Assembly: GCF_000590925.1 (NCBI RefSeq)
Contig: NZ_CP004372.1
Coordinates: 2,523,001-2,587,000 of the forward strand
Source: Roseibacterium elongatum DSM 19469
GTDB taxonomy: Bacteria; Pseudomonadota; Alphaproteobacteria; Rhodobacterales; Rhodobacteraceae
Length of the DNA: 64,000 nucleotides
Reading direction: 5' to 3'
The notes under the pieces were generated by a model, which searched no databases, was not told where the DNA came from, and was given only the letters and a program-made list of their open reading frames with translations. The position numbers and the translations under genes were made by a program. This document shows positions 1 through 10,576 of this stretch, piece after piece (the first letter of the stretch is position 1; each line of letters begins with the position of its first letter).

Positions 1-2
1 AC

Positions 3-38
3 CCCGAAGGCGTCTCGGCGCTGGTGCTCGAACGCTAG
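3..38 (+). CDS. C-terminal tail of an upstream gene (partial)
   Basis: The window opens inside a reading frame that ends in TAG at 36-38 and encodes PEGVSALVLER before the stop. Eleven residues are too few to identify the product. It lies on the same strand as the tgt gene 42 bases downstream, so it may be the preceding gene of the same transcription unit. In related genomes queA sometimes precedes tgt, but this tail does not let me confirm that. The call rests only on the open frame and the same-strand spacing. Confidence 0.4.
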   Translation, partial: PEGVSALVLER

Positions 39-80
39 GCGGGGCTTGGCAATCGGGGTGCGATACGCCACAGAGCGGCC

Positions 81-1212
<1,132 letters not shown>

Positions 1213-1348
1213 GCCCAGCCGCGCCCCGACGCGGAACCCGTGGGGCGCCGGTCGCAACGCCGTGCAAGGAATGCTGTGTCAGGGCGCCCCGCCCACTGTC
1301 GTGGAGACAGAACGGGGATGGGCGACCGGGGCCGCCCATCCGCATGGC

Positions 1349-2578
1349 TCAGCGCGTGGCGGTCCAGAGATAGGCGTAGGCGCTGCCGCTCTGGTTGAAC
1401 TGCCCCTCGATCCGCCCGTCGCGAAGGGTGCCGACATAGTGCTGTTCAAGGCCCGGGATTGGGCGTAGGAACTCGATCCGGCCGGAATGGGGGTCAAACC
1501 GCACGTCGCGCAGTGTCTCGGGGCCGCCCTCGAGGGTCAGGACCCCCGTCCACCCGTTGCCGGCCGGGCGGAAGCTGAGGCTGCCGCCATAGCCATTGGC
1601 CAAAAGACGCCAGTCACCGGCCAGCGGTCCGCTGTCGGGCGGCGGCGGCGGCGGCCGACCGCTCAGCGACCGCGCGTGCAGCGTGAGTGTGCCCATGCAG
1701 GCCTGTTGCCCATAGCGGCCGATCCACACATTCACCCGGCCCTCCATCTGGCGCGTCTCGGTCAGTGTCAGGCGCGGGTCGAGATTGCCGTTGCTGTCAT
1801 CGTCAAAACGCCATTGCCCGTCGGCGGTGCGCACCAGCATCGTTGTGTCGCAGGCCCCGGAAAAGGCAAGGTCCAGGATGCGATCCTGCATATTCGACAG
1901 CTCGAGCGTGATGTCCGGGTTCGGGTCGACGAACCCGGTGCCGGTAATGCCGCAGCTGCGCAACTCGGTCGCGCCCTGGGCCGAGATGCTGTTCAACCGC
2001 ACGGGCGAAATCAGCTGCCCTGCGAAAAAGCGATGCACCTGGCCAACGCCATCGGGGTTCGGGCATCCGCCCTGCGGGATGGCGCTGTCGCTTGCGCGCA
2101 CGGTCAGGTTGGCCGGACACAGGTCATTTGCCCGATAGGTGCCCAGCCACAGGTCCACCCGCCCCTCGACCGGGCTCGGCCCGCCCATGACGCCGGCGCC
2201 GCCCAAGGTCAAACGGGGCATCAGCCCGACACCGCCATCGTCGTTGAAATGCCACGCGCCATCGGCGGTATGCGCGATCAGGGTCGAGTCGCAATCGGAC
2301 TGCACGTCGAAGACGACGCCCCTGTTGCCCATCTGGCTGAAGAAGAACGTGAAATCCGGCGCGATCTCGGCATGGCCGACAGCGCCGGAGATATTTGTGC
2401 ATTGGCTGACCGGGATCATGCCGGCGGCTGTCGCCGACAGAACCTGCGGTGTCGCCAGTTGCGCCCCGGAATAGGACAGGGTTGCGCCCATGTAGTCCGA
2501 ACTGGGGCAGGCCACGGCCGCGCCGGGTGCGAGCATGAGTGTGCCGAGTGCCAGCCCGGCAAAAGACAGATGTTTCAA
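1349..2578 (-). CDS. Secreted two-repeat protein, paralogue of the next gene
   Basis: A 409-residue protein with an N-terminal signal peptide (hydrophobic core FAGLALGTLMLAPGAAVA). It has two copies of a repeat of about 125 residues (roughly 24-150 and 170-300), each starting at a Cys-Pro pair and carrying a core of the type DCD-S/T-T-L plus ADGxWxFxDD and a WIGxY strand. A shorter C-terminal domain (about 315-409) is predicted to be beta-rich, ending YLWTATR. A proline run near 305 links the parts. No ATG is available; a TTG start at 2578 lies five bases after a clean GGAGG. The same repeat and C-terminal domain occur in the gene upstream on the same strand 72 bases away, so the two arose by duplication. 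The repeat resembles bacterial pre-peptidase C-terminal (PPC) folds, which is an inference. Function unknown. Confidence 0.85.
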   Translation of the reverse strand: MKHLSFAGLALGTLMLAPGAAVACPSSDYMGATLSYSGAQLATPQVLSATAAGMIPVSQCTNISGAVGHAEIAPDFTFFFSQMGNRGVVFDVQSDCDSTLIAHTADGAWHFNDDGGVGLMPRLTLGGAGVMGGPSPVEGRVDLWLGTYRANDLCPANLTVRASDSAIPQGGCPNPDGVGQVHRFFAGQLISPVRLNSISAQGATELRSCGITGTGFVDPNPDITLELSNMQDRILDLAFSGACDTTMLVRTADGQWRFDDDSNGNLDPRLTLTETRQMEGRVNVWIGRYGQQACMGTLTLHARSLSGRPPPPPPDSGPLAGDWRLLANGYGGSLSFRPAGNGWTGVLTLEGGPETLRDVRFDPHSGRIEFLRPIPGLEQHYVGTLRDGRIEGQFNQSGSAYAYLWTATR

Positions 2579-2650
2579 CGGAGCCTCCAGCGCTTGTGCA
2601 ATGGGAAATGGGTTGCGCAGGGGCGACCGGGGCCGCCCATGCGCGGGCGG

Positions 2651-4870
2651 TCAGCGCGTGGCCGTCCAGGTATAGGTCGTTCCGAACGACTCGAACGACC
2701 CCGAGATCTCGCCGCCGGTGACGACACCCGTGTAGTACTGTGGCACGTTCGGACGTTCGAAGAGGACCCGGCCAGATGCGGCATTGAACACGACATCCGT
2801 GATCGGTTCGCTTGATCCCAAGGTCAGGGTGCCGGTCCAGGTGCCACCGCCCATATGCTGGAAGGTAATCGTGCCGCGATGGCCGTTGGCATTGATGTTC
2901 CAGGTGCCCTCCAGCGCGGCGGTGTTGCCGCCCGACGACCCGCCGGCGCATTGCAGAGCCACGCTGCGCCCGCTTGCTTCGGCGGGGGCCTCGGCGGTGC
3001 GGGTCACGCCGTCGCCGCACTCGTAGGAGACCTGGTATGTCTTGCGGCAGCCCACGGCCGGATCGCCGATCACCGTGTGATCCACACGGTAGTCGCAGCT
3101 TGTCTGCCCGTTGCACTGGGCCGCGATATGGCCGGTGACGTTGCCTTGCGGCGCGCCGCAATTGACTCCGTAGCTTGCCGACAGCACGTTGATCCGTCCC
3201 ATCAGGCCACCGCCGCCGCCGCCGCCCGTGCCGCTGCTGATGCGCGTGGCGCCAAAGGCATAGCCGGTGTTGTTGATGATCGTCAGGGCGTTTCCGTCCG
3301 CGGACATGGTGATGAAATCGGTGTAGCCATGGCTCCAGACGATGGTGTAGCGGCCGTCCGATCCGGGACCGCTCCAGGTGCCGGTGTTGGGATACATGTT
3401 ATCGGTGACCGTCCCGTTTGCATTGATCGTGACGGTGCCGCCCGTGGCCTCCCACTGCCAGGTGCCGGACAGGCCGGCCGAGGGCGGCGGAACGATGCCA
3501 CCGCCGCCGGACCCCGACGTCTGAAGGGTCAGCGTGGCGTTGCAGCTGTTGCCGCCATAGGTGCCGATCCAGAGATCGAGCTGCCCGTTCAGCTCGCCGG
3601 GCTCGCTCAACGTGATCCGCGGGTCGAGATTGCCGTTGCCGTCGTCATTGTAGTGCCAGCTGCCGTCGGCGGCATGGATCAGCATCGTCGAGTCGCAGGA
3701 AGCATCGACCGCCAGCGTCAAAGTGCTGCCCTGCATCTGCGACAGGTTCAGCGTGACATCGGGCTGCGCATTGGCATAGCCGCCGCCCGGAATTCCGCAG
3801 CCCGCCACGCGGGTCGATCCGGCGGCCATGACACCGAGGCTCTGGCCACCGGCCAATTGGCTTGCGGTGTAGCCCAGCATCTGACCGTTCAGCGACGGGT
3901 TGGGACATCCGGCCTGCGGTGGCGGGGGTGGCGGCGGGGGCGGCGGCAACTCGGTCGGACCGGCGCGCATGTTCAGCGTGGCATTGCAGCTGTTGCCACC
4001 ATAGGTGCCCACCCAGACATCCATGCGCCCGTTCAGCACCGTCGGCCGCTGCAGGGTCAGGCGCGGATCGAGATTGCCATCGCTGTCATCGTCGAAATGC
4101 CACATGCCGTCGGCGGTGCGTACCAACATCGTGGCGTCGCAGGCGGCATCCACGTCAAGCTCCAGCCCATAGGGATCCATGCCCGAGAGGTAAAAGCTGT
4201 AGTCCGGGGCGGCGTTGACATAGCCGCGCCCGTCGATGCCGGGGCAGGAGGACAGCGGTGTCGACCCCGCAGCAAGCACCCCGAGGCTCTGGCTGGTGAA
4301 CAGCTGGTTGGCGTTATAGCTGACCGCCTGCCCGCCATAGGCCGGGTTCGGACAGCCCGCAACCTGCGGCGGCTGCGGCGGCAGGGGCTGCGGCGCGCTT
4401 GGCGTGGTCTGCAGGGCCAGCGTGGCGGGGCAGGACGTGTTCGAATAGGTGCCGATCCAGACATCGACGCGGCCTTCGAGATGCTGGGGTGCGCTCAGAT
4501 CCATCTCGGGCGTCAGACCTTCGCCGCCATCATCGTCAAAATGCCAGGTCCCGTCCGCCGCCCGGATCAGAAGCGTCGTGTCGCAATCGCTGTCGACGTC
4601 GAAATTCAGGCCATATCCCTGCATCTGATTGAGATAGAGGGTGAAATTGGGCTGCGGCGCTGCATAGCCGCGGGTGCCCGGAATGCCGCATGCGGACAGT
4701 TGCGCGCCGCCCGTCGCGGTCGAGGCAAGGGTCTGCGGCGTCGCAAGCTGGCCGCCGGTGAAATATGCCGTGGCCCCGGTAAAGGCGGGGTTGGGGCAGG
4801 CGATGGCGCCGCCGGCGCATAGCACGCCAAATGCGGCCCCCAGCAGGACCTGTCTTTCGAATCGCATCAT
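2651..4870 (-). CDS. Large secreted protein: three repeats, SUEL-lectin-like domain, beta-domain
   Basis: About 739 residues, exported (MRFERQVLLGAAFGVLCAGGAIA). Visible order: three copies of the 125-residue Cys-Pro repeat shared with the neighbouring gene (about 25-145, 160-290, 305-430), separated by Pro-rich linkers including an uninterrupted Pro run; a GTWxW beta-domain (about 445-520); a domain (about 525-615) with INVLSASYGVNC, CNGQTSCDYRV and GDPAVGCRKTYQVSYECG, which matches the cysteine and glycine pattern of SUEL/rhamnose-binding lectins; and a C-terminal beta-domain (about 630-738) ending TYTWTATR, homologous to that of the neighbour. Start at tandem ATGs 4870/4867 after AGGGAGG. 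The architecture suggests a periplasmic or extracellular glycan-binding protein; the ligand is unknown. Confidence 0.85.
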   Translation of the reverse strand: MMRFERQVLLGAAFGVLCAGGAIACPNPAFTGATAYFTGGQLATPQTLASTATGGAQLSACGIPGTRGYAAPQPNFTLYLNQMQGYGLNFDVDSDCDTTLLIRAADGTWHFDDDGGEGLTPEMDLSAPQHLEGRVDVWIGTYSNTSCPATLALQTTPSAPQPLPPQPPQVAGCPNPAYGGQAVSYNANQLFTSQSLGVLAAGSTPLSSCPGIDGRGYVNAAPDYSFYLSGMDPYGLELDVDAACDATMLVRTADGMWHFDDDSDGNLDPRLTLQRPTVLNGRMDVWVGTYGGNSCNATLNMRAGPTELPPPPPPPPPPQAGCPNPSLNGQMLGYTASQLAGGQSLGVMAAGSTRVAGCGIPGGGYANAQPDVTLNLSQMQGSTLTLAVDASCDSTMLIHAADGSWHYNDDGNGNLDPRITLSEPGELNGQLDLWIGTYGGNSCNATLTLQTSGSGGGGIVPPPSAGLSGTWQWEATGGTVTINANGTVTDNMYPNTGTWSGPGSDGRYTIVWSHGYTDFITMSADGNALTIINNTGYAFGATRISSGTGGGGGGGLMGRINVLSASYGVNCGAPQGNVTGHIAAQCNGQTSCDYRVDHTVIGDPAVGCRKTYQVSYECGDGVTRTAEAPAEASGRSVALQCAGGSSGGNTAALEGTWNINANGHRGTITFQHMGGGTWTGTLTLGSSEPITDVVFNAASGRVLFERPNVPQYYTGVVTGGEISGSFESFGTTYTWTATR

Positions 4871-5160
4871 GGCCTCCCTCGGATTTGCGAACACCTGTCA
4901 AATGTTACAGTCGCAACGACCCTCGGGCTTTGACATGGCTCAAGGCTGCCAAGAGAAGACAATGCGCCCGTTTGGCCGGGCTTCGTTGCATGCCTGCGGG
5001 CGACCAGTCGGGCCGTCGAAATGCCCGCTTGGGTCGTCAGGCGGTGCAACGCGCTGCTCTCCACAGCATTTTGTGTGCCCGCGGCGGGAAACCGCTATCC
5101 CTCCCTTGCGCGGCCGGCACGGGAAGCGCATGCTGGCGGTCAAACGGGTGGGGCGGTGCG

Positions 5161-5189
5161 CTTGAAACCCCCCGCTTGCCGCCCCAACG
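5161..5189 (+). promoter_or_regulatory. Sigma-32 (RpoH) type heat-shock promoter of lon
   Basis: CTTGAAA at 5161-5167 and CCCCAACG at 5182-5189 are separated by 14 bases, close to the heat-shock sigma consensus CTTGAA-N(13-17)-CCCCATNT. The element ends 81 bases before the lon start. lon is a classical RpoH target, so sequence and position agree. The rest of the 400-base gap 4871-5270 shows no gene. The spacing and both boxes are read directly; use by RpoH is inferred. Confidence 0.6.
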
Positions 5190-5270
5190 TTAAGACATCC
5201 TTACCCGGAAGGGGCCGGGGCCGCTGCCAAGCCAGGGCCGGGCCCCCTGCCAAGAACCAAGGAAGGCAAA

Positions 5271-7670
5271 ATGCCAGATCAACAAGCGACCTATCCTGTC
5301 CTGCCGCTGCGCGACATCGTGGTGTTCCCGCACATGATCGTGCCGCTCTTCGTCGGCCGCGAGAAATCCGTTCGCGCGCTGGAAGAGGTGATGCAGGACG
5401 ACAAGCAGATCCTGCTCTCCAGCCAGATCGACCCGGCGGTCGACGACCCCACGCCCGAAGGCATCTATCGCGCCGGGGTGCTGGCCAATGTGTTGCAATT
5501 GCTGAAACTGCCCGATGGCACCGTCAAGGTGCTGGTCGAAGGCCGCAAGCGCGTGCGCATCGAGGAATTCACCGCGACCGAGGATTATTTCGAAGCCCGC
5601 GTGATCGAGCTGGAAGAGCGCATGGGCGATGAGACATCCGTCGCGGCGCTGACCCGCTCTGTCGCCGAGGAATTCGAGAAATACGCCAAGGTGAAGAAGA
5701 ACGTGCCCGAGGATGCGCTGACCAGCGTGATCGAGGCGCAGGACCCCGAGATGCTGGCCGATCTGGTGGCCGGTCATCTGGGCATCGAGGTCGAGCAGAA
5801 GCAGGACCTTCTGGAAACGCTGGATGTCTCGGAACGGCTGGAAAAGGTCTTTGGCCTGATGCAGGGCGAGATGTCGGTGCTGCAGGTCGAGAAGAAGATC
5901 AAGACGCGCGTGAAATCGCAGATGGAGCGCACGCAGCGCGAGTATTACCTCAACGAACAGATGAAGGCGATCCAGCGCGAGCTGGGCGACGGCGAAGAGG
6001 GCGGCGAAGTGGCCGAACTCGAGGAAAAGGTCGCCGCCACCAAGCTGTCGAAAGAGGCGCGCGAAAAGGCCGAGGCGGAGCTGAAAAAGCTCAAGAACAT
6101 GTCGCCCATGTCGGCCGAGGCGACCGTGGTGCGCAACTATCTCGACTGGATGCTGTCGATCCCGTGGGGCGTGAAATCGCGCACCAAGAAAGACCTCGGG
6201 CGCGCGCAGGATATCCTCGATGCCGACCATTACGGGCTGGAAAAGGTCAAGGAACGCATCGTCGAATACCTGGCCGTGCAACAGCGCTCGAAAAAGCTGA
6301 AGGGGCCGATCATGTGCCTTGTCGGCCCGCCGGGCGTGGGCAAGACGTCACTTGGCAAATCGGTGGCCAAGGCCACCGGGCGCGAGTTCATCCGCATCAG
6401 CCTGGGCGGCGTGCGGGATGAATCCGAGATCCGTGGCCACCGCCGGACCTATATCGGCTCGATGCCGGGCAAGATCATCCAGGCCCTGAAAAAGGCCAAG
6501 ACGACCAACCCGCTGATCCTGCTCGATGAGATCGACAAGATGGGCCAGGATTTCCGGGGCGATCCGGCGAGCGCGATGCTCGAGGTGCTGGACCCGGAAC
6601 AGAACTCGACCTTCGTCGATCACTATCTCGAGGTGGAATACGACCTCTCGAACGTGATGTTCCTGACCACGGCGAACTCCTACAACATGCCGGGGCCGCT
6701 TCTGGACCGGATGGAGATCATCCCGCTGGCCGGCTATACCGAGGATGAAAAGCGCGAGATCGCGATCCGCCACCTGATCCCCAAGCAGGTCAAGGATCAC
6801 GGGCTCAAGGCCAAGGAATTCGACCTGACCGAGGCCGCGCTGACCGACACGATCCGCTACTATACCCGCGAGGCGGGGGTGCGGAACCTGGAACGGGAAA
6901 TCGCCAAGATCTGTCGCAAGGCGTTGACCAAGATCCTCAAGAAGGAAGAGGAGATGGTCACCGTCACCTCCGACAACCTCGAGGATTTCCTGGGCGTGCG
7001 CCGTTTCAAGTTCGGCCTGGCCGAAGAGGCGGACCAGATCGGTGTCGTGACCGGGCTGGCGTGGACCAGCGTCGGCGGCGACCTGTTGTCCATCGAGGCG
7101 CTGCGCCTGCCGGGCAAGGGCCGGATGAAGACGACCGGCAAGCTGGGCGACGTGATGAAGGAGTCGATCGACGCCGCCGCCAGCTACGTGCGCTCGATCG
7201 CGCCCTCGATCGGGGTGAAACCGCCGCGTCTGGACAAGTGGGATATCCACGTCCACGTCCCCGAGGGCGCCACGCCCAAGGACGGGCCGAGCGCGGGCAT
7301 CGCGATGGTGACCTCCATCGTCTCGGTTCTGACGCAGATCCCGGTGAAGAAGAACATCGCCATGACCGGCGAGGTCACGCTGCGCGGCAATGTCCTGCCC
7401 ATCGGCGGGTTGAAGGAAAAGCTGCTGGCGGCGCTGCGCGGGGGCATCACCACGGTGCTGATCCCGGCCGAGAACGAAAAGGATCTGCCCGAGATCCCGG
7501 ACAACGTGAAAGAGGGGCTGACCATCATTCCCGTCAGTCACGTTTCCGAGGTGCTGGAGCACGCCCTGACGGCCAGGCCCGAGGGCATCGACTGGGACGA
7601 GGAGGCAGAAGAGGCCGCGGCGGCCCAGGCCGCTCTGGAAGGCAAGGGGCAGGGCGCAACCGCCCATTGA
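5271..7670 (+). CDS. lon: ATP-dependent Lon protease
   Basis: Lon is a cytosolic hexameric AAA+ serine protease that degrades misfolded and short-lived regulatory proteins. The 799 residues carry the N-terminal substrate-binding LON domain (about 1-200), a coiled-coil stretch, the AAA+ module with Walker [10 protein letters not shown] near 350 and Walker [11 protein letters not shown] near 415, and the C-terminal protease domain with the catalytic Ser in PKDGPSAG near 673 and Lys in GGLKEKLLA near 716. In alphaproteobacteria Lon degrades cell-cycle regulators such as SciP and CcrM, and sciP lies 10 kb downstream. Length is normal. A heat-shock-type promoter sits upstream and a rho-independent terminator follows the stop. 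Confidence 0.98.
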   Translation: MPDQQATYPVLPLRDIVVFPHMIVPLFVGREKSVRALEEVMQDDKQILLSSQIDPAVDDPTPEGIYRAGVLANVLQLLKLPDGTVKVLVEGRKRVRIEEFTATEDYFEARVIELEERMGDETSVAALTRSVAEEFEKYAKVKKNVPEDALTSVIEAQDPEMLADLVAGHLGIEVEQKQDLLETLDVSERLEKVFGLMQGEMSVLQVEKKIKTRVKSQMERTQREYYLNEQMKAIQRELGDGEEGGEVAELEEKVAATKLSKEAREKAEAELKKLKNMSPMSAEATVVRNYLDWMLSIPWGVKSRTKKDLGRAQDILDADHYGLEKVKERIVEYLAVQQRSKKLKGPIMCLVGPPGVGKTSLGKSVAKATGREFIRISLGGVRDESEIRGHRRTYIGSMPGKIIQALKKAKTTNPLILLDEIDKMGQDFRGDPASAMLEVLDPEQNSTFVDHYLEVEYDLSNVMFLTTANSYNMPGPLLDRMEIIPLAGYTEDEKREIAIRHLIPKQVKDHGLKAKEFDLTEAALTDTIRYYTREAGVRNLEREIAKICRKALTKILKKEEEMVTVTSDNLEDFLGVRRFKFGLAEEADQIGVVTGLAWTSVGGDLLSIEALRLPGKGRMKTTGKLGDVMKESIDAAASYVRSIAPSIGVKPPRLDKWDIHVHVPEGATPKDGPSAGIAMVTSIVSVLTQIPVKKNIAMTGEVTLRGNVLPIGGLKEKLLAALRGGITTVLIPAENEKDLPEIPDNVKEGLTIIPVSHVSEVLEHALTARPEGIDWDEEAEEAAAAQAALEGKGQGATAH

Positions 7671-7696
7671 TCGCGCGCGCCCCGGCGAAACGACAA

Positions 7697-7728
7697 ACCC
7701 CCGCCCAAACCGATGGGCGAGGTTTTTT
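7697..7728 (+). terminator. Rho-independent terminator after lon
   Basis: The stem CGCCCA (7702-7707) pairs with TGGGCG (7714-7719) around a six-base loop and is followed by AGG and six T (7723-7728). AAACC upstream can pair with GGTTT downstream, so the hairpin may also stop the convergent small gene at 7767. Confidence 0.8.
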
Positions 7729-7766
7729 CTTGCGCCGCGCCATCGCGGCGAAGGACGTGGCGCGGA

Positions 7767-7961
7767 TCAGTGGTGCAGCGCCGCCACGACGAAGATCAGG
7801 GCCAGCACGGGCACCAGGATGCCATGCGCGCTCGAGGCGGTGTCCTCGACGACGACGATCGGCGGCGTGACCGGATGGACCATGCCCCCGGCGTCGGCGG
7901 TGGGCGCCGTGGCGGTGCCAAGGGCCAGAGCGATGGCGGCGGTTGCGAGCAGACGTTTCAT
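7767..7961 (-). CDS. Small secreted or membrane-anchored protein, 64 residues
   Basis: Starts at ATG 7961 with a signal peptide (KRLLATAAIALALGTATA), followed by a short polar stretch rich in Pro and Val (VTPPIVVVEDTASS) and a hydrophobic C-terminal segment (ILVPVLALIFVVAAL) ending in two His. This looks like a precursor processed to a peptide of about 40 residues anchored by one membrane segment. Similar small proteins with a VVxDTASS motif before a C-terminal hydrophobic tail occur in roseobacters as conserved hypotheticals, as far as I recall. Function unknown. It is convergent with lon, sharing the terminator region. Confidence 0.7.
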   Translation of the reverse strand: MKRLLATAAIALALGTATAPTADAGGMVHPVTPPIVVVEDTASSAHGILVPVLALIFVVAALHH

Positions 7962-8581
7962 GTTTTCCCCTTTCGAAACTGACATTTCGTCAAATCCATT
8001 GTTCGGCGGTGCGGGCCATTTGCGACAGCGACCGGCCGTGCCACACGCCTTGCGCGGTAAGAAACGTCGATTCGACGCTGCGGGCGACTGTGGCAGATGG
8101 GCCATGCGGGATTTTGGGCCACACTGTTGCGCAAGGCCCACATCAGCCCCCGAGGCCGCCCCGTCAGGGCACCGGTCTGGACCGTGTCTGACCAGATGTC
8201 GCGATACGCCGAGAGCGTCAGGCCGTTTGCCGCGATGCCACCGGCAAGGGCGGTCGAGGTGGAAAGCGTCAGGCCAGGGGCGGTGGAAGCGACAAGGCGG
8301 GGCAAGGTGTCCACCCATAAGGCAAGGTCGAGGCCGCGCCACGGATGTCCCGTGGCCCGATTCGACGACATCGACGACTTTTCGGCAGACACCGACGCAT
8401 CCAGACGCGCCCAAGGGCCAAACGGCCAGGGTGTTGCCGGTTTGCTGCCACGCCGGCGCCATGATGCGTTGCGGCGAGGGCACGGTCGCGGGCCAAACTG
8501 GGTGGCGTGCCGCGTGGCGCTTGATTGTCATTGATGCAACGACCCACGCTCAATCGTCTTCCATCGACGGGTTTCCCTGCC
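7962..8581. other. 620-base stretch with no supported gene
   Basis: Between the small secreted protein and the deacetylase. A minus-strand open frame at 7958-8392 has a plausible amphipathic middle (WRGLDLALWVDTLPRL) but no recognisable family, no good ribosome-binding site and an Arg-rich tail. The other minus-strand frames upstream (around 8393-8460) also contain sensible-looking pieces. Given the many homopolymer errors elsewhere in this sequence, a broken gene of 130-170 residues cannot be excluded. I see no tRNA, terminator or repeat. Confidence 0.3.
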
Positions 8582-9379
8582 ATGTCACAGCCCTCGCGCC
8601 CCAGATTCGACCGACGCAAGGCCCTGATCGCCATCGGGGCCGCATTGGCCAGCCCTGCGCTGACGGGGCGGGCGGGCGCGCATGCGATCCCGGCCAGTTT
8701 CGGGGGCGATGGCCCTGTGACGCGCGGGGCGGATGTCACCGTGCAGCGCGTCAACACGCGCCAGCCGCTGGTCGCCCTGACCTTCGATGACGGGCCGCAT
8801 CCGCGCCTGACCCCGCAGTTGCTGGATATCCTTAGCGCCGCGAATGTGCGCGCGACCTTTTACATGATCGGGCGCAGTGTCGCGCGCCATCCGCAACTGG
8901 CCGCCCGCGTCGCCGCCGAAGGGCACGAGATCGGCAACCACACCTGGTCGCATCCCAACCTGACAGGCCGTTCCGATGCCGGGGTTCTGGACCAGATCGA
9001 CCGCACCAGCATCGCCATCCAGGAGGCGGTCGGACGCCCGCCGGTCACCATGCGCCCGCCCTATGGCAACTTCCATGATCGGCAGCGCCTGATGCTGTTT
9101 CGTGAGCGCAATCTGCCAACCGTCCTGTGGTCGGTCGATCCGCAGGATTGGCAACGCCCCGGCGCCACGGTCGTTACGCAGCGCATCGTGCGCAGCGCCC
9201 ATCCCGGCGCGGTCGTGCTGGCCCATGACATCCATGGCCCGACGATCCGCGCGATGCCCTCGACGATTTCCGACCTTGCGGCGCGCGGGTTCCGGTTCGT
9301 CACCGTTTCGGAATTGATCGGCTGGCCCCGTTGGGATCAGCGTCGCATCCGGTTGGCCGCGCGGTCGCCGCGCGACTGA
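8582..9379 (+). CDS. Polysaccharide deacetylase family protein (NodB domain), exported
   Basis: A metal-dependent carbohydrate esterase 4 enzyme that removes N-acetyl (or O-acetyl) groups from peptidoglycan, chitin-like or other cell-surface polymers. About 265 residues from ATG 8582. The N-terminus FDRRKALIAIGAALASPAL has a twin-arginine-like signal. The NodB motifs are complete: TFDDGPH (catalytic Asp and metal Asp), EIGNHTWSH (metal His pair), RPPYG, a WSVDPQDW segment and LAHDIH (catalytic His). An alternative start at 8525 would add 19 residues without a signal sequence, so I prefer 8582. It stands alone, so the substrate cannot be told from context. Confidence 0.9.
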   Translation: MSQPSRPRFDRRKALIAIGAALASPALTGRAGAHAIPASFGGDGPVTRGADVTVQRVNTRQPLVALTFDDGPHPRLTPQLLDILSAANVRATFYMIGRSVARHPQLAARVAAEGHEIGNHTWSHPNLTGRSDAGVLDQIDRTSIAIQEAVGRPPVTMRPPYGNFHDRQRLMLFRERNLPTVLWSVDPQDWQRPGATVVTQRIVRSAHPGAVVLAHDIHGPTIRAMPSTISDLAARGFRFVTVSELIGWPRWDQRRIRLAARSPRD

Positions 9380-9519
9380 CGGGCCACGGCTTCGGCCCCC
9401 GGGGCGTCATGGTTTTCGGTCATCACTGGAAAAATCCGCTCATTTGCCGTAGCACTGTTCCCAGTATGGCAACAAAGAGCCCCGCACGGTCAATGCATGG
9501 GGCCGAGGAGAGCAGACAG

Positions 9520-10034
9520 ATGGCCCGGAAATCCACCACTGCGCGCAGGACGCGGAAATCCACGCCCGCCGGACCGAGACGGAGCACCCCATCCCCTGCA
9601 TCGGCCCATCCAGCACGGCGTCAAAGGCCGAGGCGACGGAAACCGCCGAGCGGCCCGCGCCGATGCAAGTGGTGCCGAAGAACGACGCGACGCCCCCCGC
9701 AATTGACGAAACCGCAAGCAAGACGTCGGCAGAGACGCCCGAGCGCGCCAAACGTCCCGATCTTCTGGATGCGATTGTTGCGCGCAGCGACATGAAACGC
9801 TCGGATGTGAAGCTGGTCATGGATCTGGTGCTGGCCGAGATGGGAACGCTTCTCGATGCGCATGACGAGCTGGCGGTGTCGCCCTTGGGCAAGCTGATGG
9901 TCAAAAAGCGGGTCGAAAAACCGGGTGGCGCGCTCTTGACGGTCAAGCTCAAGCGCACGGGGCCGCAACCGGGCCCATCCGCCGCGACCGAGGCACCGGG
10001 CGAGGCCGATCCGGGCGCGGACGAAAAGGATTGA
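9520..10034 (+). CDS. HU-like DNA-binding protein with basic N-terminal tail, frameshifted
   Basis: The frame from ATG 9520 (GAGGAG nine bases upstream) begins MARKSTTARRTRKST, a Lys/Arg/Thr-rich tail, but runs out of frame near 9571. Adding one G to the GG at 9571-9572 joins it to the open frame that contains MQVVPKND and continues to 10034, for 171 residues. The second half (about 85-150) has the HU/IHF-type core: [13 protein letters not shown], a helix pair, then a beta-arm SPLGKLMVKKRVEKPGG. It ends in an acidic tail. Rhodobacteraceae have HU relatives with extended basic N-termini that probably act as nucleoid proteins. Without the repair only a 123-residue product from ATG 9663 is seen. 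Confidence 0.75.
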
Positions 10035-10122
10035 GCCGACCGTCATGCGCCTTTGGCACGAAAAGGGCGCAAACCCCTCTTGCAGAGCTACGGGCTTGGG
10101 GCTAAACACCGCCCCACCCGGC

Positions 10123-10197
10123 GGGTGATTAGCTCAGTGGTAGAGCGCTTCGTTCACATCGAAGATGTCGGGAGTTCAAATCTCTCATCACCCACCA
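10123..10197 (+). tRNA. tRNA-Val (CAC)
   Basis: The acceptor stem GGGTGAT pairs with ATCACCC, the anticodon arm is CTTCG-TTCACAT-CGAAG giving anticodon CAC, and the T arm carries GTTCAAAT. The 3' CCA is encoded (10195-10197). A second valine tRNA follows 115 bases later. Confidence 0.97.
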
Positions 10198-10312
10198 TTT
10201 TCCCCTCCGCCCCGCGATACGGTGCCTGTCTGGCGTTGTCATGGTGTGGCGCGGCAAGTGCGAAATCGGGCTTGCCGACGGGGTTCTCGGCGGGCTATGC
10301 ACCGCACCGGCC

Positions 10313-10388
<76 letters not shown>

Positions 10389-10451
10389 CCGCGCCAACCC
10401 GCGAGGGCGCCTTGCCGCGCCCGTCGTGTCGAGACATGGCTTTTTGTAATT

Positions 10452-10489
10452 TCGCACAAATAGATATGCGTTAGGCTTTTGTTGTGCGA
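10452..10489. promoter_or_regulatory. 8-bp inverted repeat upstream of pirin gene
   Basis: TCGCACAA (10452-10459) and TTGTGCGA (10482-10489) are perfect inverted copies separated by 22 bases, in an AT-rich island between the tRNA and the pirin start at 10577. The arrangement suits a dimeric regulator or a looped operator. The sequence does not identify the regulator. Confidence 0.4.
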
Positions 10490-10576
10490 GAGCGCACTTG
10501 CGCCGTGCGGCTGTTGCGGTGGCCAGCCTGTTGGCGCAGCCCTACCTTTGCGTGCAAGCCTTGCAGGAGAGCCGAC

